From: Candidatus Daviesbacteria bacterium RIFCSPHIGHO2_02_FULL_39_12
GTDB taxonomy: Bacteria; Patescibacteriota; Microgenomatia; Daviesbacterales; UBA10151
Length of the DNA: 8,077 nt
Assembly: GCA_001777055.1 (NCBI GenBank)
Contig: MFCX01000017.1
Location: 1 to 8,077, forward strand
Direction of reading: 5' to 3'
Shown here: one piece after another, positions 1 to 4,521 of the stretch
Numbering within the stretch: the stretch's first letter is position 1
Layout: every line of letters starts with the position of its first letter
Position numbers and translations under genes: made by a program
Notes under the pieces: generated by a model
The model's database searches: none
Told to the model about the DNA's origin: nothing
Seen by the model: the letters and a program-made list of their open reading frames with translations, nothing else

Positions 1-65
1 TAAGTATACTTAGTACACCATTGATTGCATTGCTAGGTCAATCTATTCTATTTCAGAAAATGATA

Positions 66-149
66 AAAATGGCTACTGTGGTAAGTCAGGAGCCCACCTA
101 AGTTATGAAGGAGGTTTCTTGCGTGGTTTCGGGAGTACTTAGCCATTTT
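66..149. repeat. 84-nt inverted repeat / possible structured RNA
   Basis: The arms AAAATGGCTA (66-75) and TAGCCATTTT (140-149) are perfect 10-base reverse complements. The 64 nt between them can form smaller helices, for example GTGG (78-81) with CCAC (94-97). The right arm is followed by a second CCATTTT copy (153-159). The element ends about 28 nt before the -35 box of the next gene, so it lies outside the predicted mRNA of that gene. It matches no riboswitch class I can recall. It could be a small RNA, a terminator-like remnant or a palindromic repeat. Confidence 0.4.
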
Positions 150-177
150 CCACCATTTTGGCCTACAAGTTTGATCC

Positions 178-205
178 TTGACAAGCTCGCGTGATATATT
201 GTAAA
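178..205 (+). promoter_or_regulatory. Promoter of the 388-aa gene
   Basis: A perfect -35 box TTGACA (178-183) is followed by a 16-bp spacer and TGTAAA (200-205), a 4/6 match to the -10 consensus. Transcription would begin near 212, about five nt before the ATG at 217. There is no Shine-Dalgarno sequence before that ATG, so a leaderless mRNA fits. Confidence 0.55.
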
Positions 206-216
206 ACTGCAGTAGC

Positions 217-1383
217 ATGGCAGCAGTTGAGAAACAAAGGCCCAAAGAAATTCGACAAGGTGAAATGTACTTCAAAAAATTTGATTTGGTAACTCCTAAG
301 TATGCTCTTGAACATGGATTAACTATAAGCAAACCAGCCTTAATTTCAAAAGAGCCTTACTCGTCAGTTCCCCTAGTTTATCGTGTGGGTGAAGTAACTC
401 GAGCAACTAATCTTAATCGGAGACAGGGTGGAATAAGATACGATGTTGGAAGAGCGCAACATGTTGAAGAATTAAGAGAATATGAAGGGACAGATGGATC
501 ACAGCATAGTGGATTTACTGGGGATTTTAAACTTCACGGATTGGTAGCACTTGTTGAACCAGTAGGCACAACTTTTAATACTCCGAGAGACGAATACTAT
601 CCTTGGCACAGACGAGGAGAAGCAATTAAAGTCAACGAAGTCATGGCTTTTTGTTCTGGTTGCAGGCTAGGTCCATTAGAAGAAGGCTTACTCCTAAATT
701 GGGGTCAGGATTATCTGAAACCTATCTGTAGTATAGACAATCACCCAGATGATTTTAGAGAGCCTTCGGCAGAAAGAGTAAAACAAGGCTACCATCAATT
801 ACCTTTACCTCAACTAAAATTCACAATAAATCCAGAAACAGGCTTTACTATTGCAGAAACTCAAATAGAACTTGGTGCAGATACTCTTAGTCCTAAAGAG
901 AGATTAGTAGTTTCAGATAGTGAACCTAAGGGAGTTTGGGAGTTGGTAGAAAAAGCCAGAGAAATGTTCGCTCCTGAAGCTGCTCGGCCAGTTGCCCCTT
1001 TAGCGATTTCCCAGGCTTGTGTGACACTTGTTCGGCAAAGTGGTTATCCGGTAGAGTTGAGTCTTTCAACATACTCTAATGAAGGGAAACAAATTGGAGA
1101 AATTGGTGGATACCCTGATTCCCTCGCACCAATTATAAACTTTGGAATATCTGCATCACCAGGAGAAAAGACAACATTAAAAGGAGCTCGCTTCCCTGTT
1201 CATAACCTCTATTACTTCCTACTTAAAACAGATACCACTCTGGTAATTCAACCGGCTGAAATGTATTACGACTATCAAGCGAAGGACTGGAAAGCAAAAA
1301 CACCTTATCCAGTTGTCTTACATCAAGACGAACTCCCACAACTGGCAAGATTTGTTGATCCTCAAAACTTTCAATCCTCTTAA
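217..1383 (+). CDS. Hypothetical protein, 388 aa, family not recognised
   Basis: I do not recognise this protein. It is a long open frame with ordinary composition, no hydrophobic segment and no signal peptide, so it is probably cytosolic and soluble. Visible features are a basic N-terminal stretch (residues 2-30), a CxxC pair in FCSGC (145-149) with another Cys at 171, and an aromatic and His-rich stretch (YYPWHRR, 127-133). The C-terminal third (260-388) is richer in beta-type residues. A CxxC could bind metal, but there are too few cysteines to assign a zinc finger. The start at 217 is chosen because the promoter ends at 205 and predicts a near-leaderless transcript; Met17 is the alternative. 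No neighbour hints at its job. It is separated by about 140 nt and its own promoter from the next gene, so it looks monocistronic. Confidence 0.75.
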   Translation: MAAVEKQRPKEIRQGEMYFKKFDLVTPKYALEHGLTISKPALISKEPYSSVPLVYRVGEVTRATNLNRRQGGIRYDVGRAQHVEELREYEGTDGSQHSGFTGDFKLHGLVALVEPVGTTFNTPRDEYYPWHRRGEAIKVNEVMAFCSGCRLGPLEEGLLLNWGQDYLKPICSIDNHPDDFREPSAERVKQGYHQLPLPQLKFTINPETGFTIAETQIELGADTLSPKERLVVSDSEPKGVWELVEKAREMFAPEAARPVAPLAISQACVTLVRQSGYPVELSLSTYSNEGKQIGEIGGYPDSLAPIINFGISASPGEKTTLKGARFPVHNLYYFLLKTDTTLVIQPAEMYYDYQAKDWKAKTPYPVVLHQDELPQLARFVDPQNFQSS

Positions 1384-1461
1384 AATTACTCTAAAAATAA
1401 ATTAAACCCTCAGTAAAAGTGCAAGCAAAAAAAGAAACATCGGCTTAGTTTATTTTCGTTA

Positions 1462-1491
1462 TTGACAAAAGCCTTAAACACCTGTTATATG
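1462..1491 (+). promoter_or_regulatory. Promoter of the 79-aa gene
   Basis: TTGACA (1462-1467) is a perfect -35 box. The -10 region carries a TG-type extension (1483-1484) followed by TTATATG (1485-1491), giving a spacer of 17-18 bp. The predicted transcription start is near 1497, inside the left arm of the hairpin at 1496-1513. Confidence 0.6.
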
Positions 1492-1495
1492 GATA

Positions 1496-1513
1496 TATGG
1501 GGTTATCCCCATA
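1496..1513 (+). promoter_or_regulatory. Palindrome at the transcription start (operator or 5' hairpin)
   Basis: TATGGGG (1496-1502), the loop TTAT (1503-1506) and CCCCATA (1507-1513) form a perfect 7-bp stem with a 4-nt loop. It lies at the predicted start of the transcript and ends 10 nt before the ATG at 1524. It could be a repressor operator or a 5' hairpin in the RNA. The purine-rich AGGCGGA (1513-1519), which might serve as a ribosome binding site, begins on its last base. Confidence 0.45.
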
Positions 1514-1523
1514 GGCGGAATAA

Positions 1524-1763
1524 ATGGTAAAAATAAAAACTATAGAAATAACCACCATGAGATATGTTAGAGGTTCCCTGGAAGCCTTTTTGGATGGGAA
1601 GAAGGAACTGAATTGGGTAAAAGGAACTATAAAAAATTCTGGAATACTAAATTATAAAGGCATGTTGCAAGAGATATTTGACGGTTTGAGAAGGTACTCC
1701 AAATTAACACGTTATCAAAGTATTCTTAAAGTGTGTCAAAAGGAAGGTTGGCTAAAAAGTTAG
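1524..1763 (+). CDS. Small hypothetical protein, 79 aa
   Basis: I do not recognise this family. The protein is small and basic, with about eighteen Lys/Arg. It reads as an N-terminal strand (residues 2-11), then helical segments around 18-33, 43-58 and 60-75. No Cys, signal peptide or membrane segment is seen. The basic, helical make-up would suit a nucleic-acid-binding protein, but that is a guess from composition. The ATG at 1524 has a weak purine-rich AGGCGGA four nt upstream and a clear promoter at 1462-1491, which supports a real gene. It ends with TAG and is followed by a T-rich, then GC-rich, non-coding stretch. It could autoregulate through the palindrome at 1496-1513; this is inference. 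Confidence 0.55.
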   Translation: MVKIKTIEITTMRYVRGSLEAFLDGKKELNWVKGTIKNSGILNYKGMLQEIFDGLRRYSKLTRYQSILKVCQKEGWLKS

Positions 1764-1820
1764 CAAGTAAATGTTCTTTAAAAATTTTTGCGTGTCTTCG
1801 TTTTTTGTTCTTTTTTACTC

Positions 1821-1920
1821 CTGCGGTTCGTCCCGACCTTCAAAAAGGGCTTTGCAGAGCTCTGCGGCCCCCCTCCCGCGCAGAGCCAGCTTTCCGGCTC
1901 CCTTCAAAAGTCCCTTTCAG
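1821..1920. repeat. GC-rich palindromic island beside tRNA-Leu(GAG)
   Basis: This 100-bp stretch is much richer in G+C than its surroundings. It contains the perfect 12-bp palindrome GCAGAGCTCTGC (1854-1865), the hairpin CTCTGCG (1860-1866) / CGCAGAG (1879-1885), a hairpin GAGCC (1883-1887) / GGCTC (1896-1900), and two direct copies of CCTTCAAAA (1837-1845 and 1901-1909). Several of these helices overlap and would compete. On the minus strand it is the 3' trailer of the two tRNA-Leu genes and contains a short T run (opposite 1842-1846), so it may help end that transcript. It could also be a mobile palindromic repeat. Between 1764 and 1820 I see only T-rich sequence. Confidence 0.45.
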
Positions 1921-2004
1921 TGCCGGGGACAGGACTTGAACCTGCACGCCATTTCTGGCCTTAGCACCTCAAGCTAAGGAGTCTGCCAATTTCTCCACCC
2001 CGGC
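1921..2004 (-). tRNA. tRNA-Leu(GAG), class II
   Basis: The minus strand folds as a full cloverleaf. The acceptor GCCGGGG pairs with CCCCGGC, discriminator A73. The D loop carries G18G19 (TTGGCAGA). The anticodon stem TTAGC/GCTAA closes the loop TTGAGGT with anticodon GAG (complement of 1968-1970). A long variable arm, GCCA-GAAA-TGGC, marks a class II tRNA. The T arm has a normal TTCAAGT loop. It reads CUC and CUU leucine codons. CCA is not encoded: the next bases are CTG, so a CCA-adding enzyme is needed. It lies 22 nt downstream of tRNA-Leu(CAG) on the same strand and is probably cotranscribed with it. Confidence 0.96.
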
Positions 2005-2026
2005 TTTTGTCTAATTATACCCTAAG

Positions 2027-2109
2027 TGCCGAGGAGAGGATTTGAACCTCCACGAGCTTGCGCTCACAGCCTTCTGAGGGCTGCGTGTATACCGTTTCAC
2101 CACCTCGGC
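2027..2109 (-). tRNA. tRNA-Leu(CAG), class II
   Basis: On the minus strand the acceptor GCCGAGG pairs with CCTCGGC, with A73. The anticodon stem CAGCC/GGCTG closes the loop CTCAGAA, anticodon CAG (complement of 2074-2076). The variable arm is GAGC-GCAA-GCTC. The T loop is a standard TTCAAAT and the D loop has G18G19, so its elbow is canonical, unlike tRNA-Leu(UAG) at 6715-6797. It reads CUG. CCA is not encoded. Its promoter is divergent from and interleaved with that of yvcK. Confidence 0.96.
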
Positions 2110-2120
2110 TCTCTGCAACT

Positions 2121-2129
2121 ATTTTACCA
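2121..2129 (-). promoter_or_regulatory. Extended -10 promoter of the tRNA-Leu pair
   Basis: Read on the minus strand this is TGG-TAAAAT, an extended -10 box. Transcription would begin near 2114, about five nt before the mature 5' end of tRNA-Leu(CAG) at 2109. I see no good -35 box, as is common for extended -10 promoters. It lies 5 bp from the yvcK -10 box on the opposite strand. Confidence 0.55.
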
Positions 2130-2134
2130 TGAAA

Positions 2135-2143
2135 TGTTATAAT
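2135..2143 (+). promoter_or_regulatory. Extended -10 promoter of yvcK
   Basis: TGT-TATAAT is a perfect -10 hexamer (2138-2143) with the TGn extension. The predicted start is near 2150, three nt before the ATG at 2153. This argues for a leaderless mRNA and rules out the earlier in-frame ATG at 2129, which lies upstream of the -10 box. Confidence 0.7.
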
Positions 2144-2152
2144 ATCTCTCAA

Positions 2153-3175
2153 ATGGCATCGGCAAATAAAAAATACCCTTACCAACAAAAGATTATTACC
2201 TTTGGAGGAGGCACCGGACATTTCTCTCTTTTAAGAGGTTTGGTTGAATTAAATCAGCCTGAGCTAATCAGTGCAGCAGTTGGCACCTGGGACAGCGGCG
2301 GTTCCTCCGGAAGACTGAGGACTGAACTGGGCATTCTGCCTCCGGGCGATATCAGACAGTGCTTACTGGCCTTAATGGAGGATCCCAAACAAAGACAAAT
2401 TGCCCAAAAATTATTTGATGATAGATTAGAAGAAGTTGCCGGACCTTTAAAAGGTCACAGTTTGGGCAACTTAATTACAGCCAGGCTGGAACATATTTAT
2501 AAAGGAGCAGACAGAGGAACTGAAGCGGAAAGACTGCTTTTTAGAATCCGGGCTAAAGTTTTACCGGTCAGTTTAACCGAGTTAAATTTAATTGCCAAGC
2601 TTGAATCCGGTGAAGAAATAGAAGGTGAAACAAATATAGATTTGCGTGGTGAGAAGAAGAACTATAATCCTAAACACAAAATCATGAGAGTTTATTTTGA
2701 CACTAACGCAGACCCTAATCCGGATGTAATTCAAGCCATCCGGGAAGCAGATAAAATTGTCTTTTCCGCAGGAGATTTATATACCTCAATCCTGCCTCAT
2801 CTTCTGGTGCAAGGCGTGAAAGAGGCAATCATTACTTCAAAAGCGAAAGTAATTTTGATACTTAATCTGATGACTAAAAGAGGAGAAACAGATTACTTTA
2901 AAGCTTCAGATTACTTAAAAGTTTTTATCTCTTATTTAGAAGACAGAGATAGAATTGATTACATAATTGCCAATTCAAACGGTTTAGGAAAAGAGGTCTT
3001 AAGCATTTATGAAAAAGAAAACCAGGAACCTGTAGCAATAGATGAGCAAATTTGTAAAAGGATTGCTCCAAAAATAAAATTTGTTAAAGATAACTTAGGT
3101 GTTTACCACATAAGAGAACATCTTTTCCGCCATGACCCGGAAAAATTGGGGAAAGCCATCATTAGTCGGGATTGA
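2153..3175 (+). CDS. yvcK: YvcK/CofD-like protein (putative gluconeogenesis factor)
   Basis: Member of the YvcK/CofD-like family: cytosolic Rossmann-type proteins that bind UDP-sugars and influence carbon flow into cell-wall synthesis. The 340 aa match the family's usual length. Motifs in order: GGGTGHFSLLRGL (18-30), WDSGGSSGRLR (46-56), PPGDIRQCL (63-71), GHSLGNL (101-107), SAGDLYTSILPHLL (205-218) and LNLMTKRGETD (237-247). Two motif positions differ from the forms I remember: DDGGSSG is DSGGSSG here, and the usual GPGSLYTS is SAGDLYTS. The fold is clearly present, but ligand handling may differ. The start at 2153 is chosen because the perfect -10 box ends at 2143; the ATG at 2129 lies before it. 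The TGA stop (3173-3175) sits within the -35 box of the next gene. The neighbours, murein hydrolases and MurT-GatD, agree with a cell-wall role. Confidence 0.9.
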   Translation: MASANKKYPYQQKIITFGGGTGHFSLLRGLVELNQPELISAAVGTWDSGGSSGRLRTELGILPPGDIRQCLLALMEDPKQRQIAQKLFDDRLEEVAGPLKGHSLGNLITARLEHIYKGADRGTEAERLLFRIRAKVLPVSLTELNLIAKLESGEEIEGETNIDLRGEKKNYNPKHKIMRVYFDTNADPNPDVIQAIREADKIVFSAGDLYTSILPHLLVQGVKEAIITSKAKVILILNLMTKRGETDYFKASDYLKVFISYLEDRDRIDYIIANSNGLGKEVLSIYEKENQEPVAIDEQICKRIAPKIKFVKDNLGVYHIREHLFRHDPEKLGKAIISRD

Positions 3176-3201
3176 CAAACTGGAAAATTTATAGTTACTA
3201 T
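3172..3201 (+). promoter_or_regulatory. Promoter of the anchored hydrolase, overlapping the yvcK stop
   Basis: The -35 box TTGACA (3172-3177) contains the TGA stop of yvcK. An 18-bp spacer leads to TACTAT (3196-3201). The predicted start is near 3208, giving a leader of about 15 nt before the ATG at 3223, with TTTTTTGCAG rather than a Shine-Dalgarno sequence in front of it. Confidence 0.5.
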
Positions 3202-3222
3202 GGTTGCACTAATTTTTTGCAG

Positions 3223-3813
3223 ATGGACAATCATAGACCTCAATTTAATGTGTGGTTTTTAATAGGATGGTATGGAACTACTGTTACTTCCTTAGTGTTT
3301 GCTTCTTTGCTTACTATTTATATCTCAACTGCCAAGGTGGTAAAACCTGTTGGTCAAAGCTTCCGGCTATATGCTGCCTTACCGCAAACAAATACCCAAG
3401 TTTCCGATGAAATAGAAAAAACAGATGCCAGAGCCAAAATCATAGAGAATTTTTTAACAGGTTATAAATCTCCTTTAGCAAAATATAGCAATAATTTTGT
3501 GGAGATAGCAGATAAATATAACTTAGATTACCGCCTGCTGCCAGCTATTGCCATGCAGGAGTCAAACGGAGGGCGCAAGGTTATTAATGATTCTTTTAAT
3601 CCTTTTGGTTATGGCATATATGGCAGTATGAAGCTGAAATTTAACTCTTGGGACGAGGCTATCGAAAGAGTCGGTAGAGCTTTGAGGGAAGACTATTTAA
3701 ATATGGGCTTAACTACTCCGGAAAAAATTATGGCCAAATATACCCCGCCTTCCTTGGAAAAAGGAGGAGTCTGGGCTAAAGGCGTTTCCTCGTTTATGCT
3801 GAAACTGCGCTAA
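3223..3813 (+). CDS. Membrane-anchored glucosaminidase/lysozyme-like protein
   Basis: Predicted peptidoglycan hydrolase of the lysozyme-like superfamily, closest by eye to mannosyl-glycoprotein endo-beta-N-acetylglucosaminidase (glucosaminidase) domains that cut glycan strands. The 196 aa begin with a short tail, then one hydrophobic helix (about 10-34) that would anchor it with the domain outside. A linker follows (40-75), then the catalytic domain (about 76-196). LLPAIAMQESNGG (105-117) carries the likely general acid Glu113. FNPFGYGIYG (125-134) and FNSWDEAIERVGRAL (140-154) are further family blocks. An upstream in-frame TTG at 3172 is rejected because it is the -35 box. The next gene is a paralogue with a cleavable signal instead of an anchor, so the pair probably arose by duplication and act at different depths of the envelope (inference). 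The domain ends at the last residue, with no separate wall-binding module. Confidence 0.78.
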   Translation: MDNHRPQFNVWFLIGWYGTTVTSLVFASLLTIYISTAKVVKPVGQSFRLYAALPQTNTQVSDEIEKTDARAKIIENFLTGYKSPLAKYSNNFVEIADKYNLDYRLLPAIAMQESNGGRKVINDSFNPFGYGIYGSMKLKFNSWDEAIERVGRALREDYLNMGLTTPEKIMAKYTPPSLEKGGVWAKGVSSFMLKLR

Positions 3814-3823
3814 CCCATAATAT

Positions 3824-3852
3824 TTGACTTATAGGTTTAAATCTGCTATTAT
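3824..3852 (+). promoter_or_regulatory. Strong promoter of the secreted hydrolase
   Basis: TTGACT (3824-3829), a 17-bp spacer and TGC-TATTAT (extended -10, hexamer 3847-3852) give one of the best promoters in the window. Transcription would start near 3859, four nt before a terminator-like hairpin. Confidence 0.7.
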
Positions 3853-3862
3853 TAACAAATCC

Positions 3863-3903
3863 AATCCTGATATCTGTCCCAAAGATAGAGTCAGGATTTT
3901 TTT
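3863..3903 (+). terminator. Leader hairpin with T7 tract, possible attenuator
   Basis: AATCCTGA (3863-3870) pairs with TCAGGATT (3891-3898), extended inward by TATCT (3871-3875) with AGATA (3883-3887) across a GAG bulge. Seven T (3897-3903) follow, and the next base is the A of the ATG at 3904. The shape is that of an intrinsic terminator, yet it lies downstream of a strong promoter and directly before the start codon. AGGA (3893-3896), the only Shine-Dalgarno-like sequence, is inside the right arm. It may attenuate transcription, hide the ribosome site, or end leftover transcripts from the upstream gene. Confidence 0.65.
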
Positions 3904-4497
3904 ATGGTAAAGAAAATTACAAGTTCTATTTTGGCGTTTCTTTTAATAACTTCTGTTGCTTATGCTGATAAAGCGGAAGCAGCCAATGAGAATGATACAA
4001 CAGAGCAAATAGCAGCAAGGCAGTTGAGCAGGGAAGCTCAAATTTTAGCTTCATACCTTGCAAAATTTAATTCACCCTTGCAATACCATGCTCAGGATTT
4101 CATTGATGCCGCAAAAACTTATGAGCTGGACTGGAGACTGGTTCCGGCCATCGCAGGCGTTGAATCCACTTTTGGTAAATTCATACCTGGTGGATATAAT
4201 GCCTGGGGTTGGGGAGTTTACGGCTCTCAGGCAATTTTCTTCAATTCCTGGAAAGACGGTATTTTTACCGTCGCAAAGGGGTTAAAGGAAGACTATATTT
4301 CCAGAGGCTTACTGGACCCTTATGCAATGAACAAAAGATATGCCGCCTCACCGCATTGGGGAGGGAAAGTAAGCTTTTTTATAGCTGATATTGAAAAGTT
4401 TGTCCAGGAATATAATGCGCAAAATCCCAAAAAACCTATTTCAATCACACCAACTGTTAAGATTGCTGCGGATTCCGCTACTCCCGGCTCAAACTAA
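3904..4497 (+). CDS. Secreted glucosaminidase/lysozyme-like protein
   Basis: Paralogue of the protein at 3223-3813 and also a predicted peptidoglycan hydrolase, but exported. The 197 aa begin with a classic signal peptide: basic KK, a hydrophobic core (6-18) and an A-Y-A cleavage motif (19-21). A short polar linker precedes the catalytic domain (about 47-172). RLVPAIAGVESTFG (78-91) carries the likely catalytic Glu87. YNAWGWGVYG (98-107), FFNSWKDGIFTVAKGL (112-127) and SPHWGGKVSFF (149-159) parallel the blocks of the first copy. The last 25 residues are Pro/Thr/Ser-rich and look unstructured. A strong promoter and a terminator-shaped hairpin precede the ATG, so expression is probably regulated after initiation. 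AGGA is seven nt before the ATG but paired in the hairpin. Which glycan bond is cut cannot be read from the sequence. Confidence 0.8.
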   Translation: MVKKITSSILAFLLITSVAYADKAEAANENDTTEQIAARQLSREAQILASYLAKFNSPLQYHAQDFIDAAKTYELDWRLVPAIAGVESTFGKFIPGGYNAWGWGVYGSQAIFFNSWKDGIFTVAKGLKEDYISRGLLDPYAMNKRYAASPHWGGKVSFFIADIEKFVQEYNAQNPKKPISITPTVKIAADSATPGSN

Positions 4498-4509
4498 AGA
4501 GATTTAAGA

Positions 4510-4515
4510 TATAAT
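4510..4515 (+). promoter_or_regulatory. -10 box of murT
   Basis: A perfect TATAAT lies six nt before the ATG at 4522, so transcription would begin at about the A of that ATG. No convincing -35 box is visible, and readthrough from the upstream gene remains possible. The TTG at 4516, directly after the box, would not be inside the mRNA. Confidence 0.55.
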
Positions 4516-4521
4516 TTGAGC

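Noticed and set aside
1..12. TAAGTATACTTA 12-bp palindrome at the left edge
   Set aside because: It is at the window edge with no context, and short AT palindromes are expected by chance.
66..216. Retron-type ncRNA (inverted repeat plus downstream gene)
   Set aside because: The inverted repeat is suggestive, but the downstream protein has no reverse transcriptase motifs such as YADD.
48..332. Minus-strand open frame of 94 codons
   Set aside because: It overlaps the promoter and start of the better-supported plus-strand 388-aa gene, has no promoter of its own and no recognisable motif.
1733..1977. Two plus-strand frames of 68 codons
   Set aside because: They run through the GC-rich palindromic block into the antisense of tRNA-Leu(GAG); the ends are translations of tRNA sequence.
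2129..2152. Upstream ATG of yvcK (8 extra codons)
   Set aside because: The perfect extended -10 box at 2135-2143 lies between this ATG and the one at 2153, so the mRNA would not contain it.
2015..2221. Minus-strand frame of 68 codons
   Set aside because: It crosses tRNA-Leu(CAG) and the divergent promoter region and is a by-product of the tRNA sequence.
3172..3222. TTG start giving a longer first hydrolase
   Set aside because: This TTG is the first triplet of the -35 box TTGACA and overlaps the yvcK stop.
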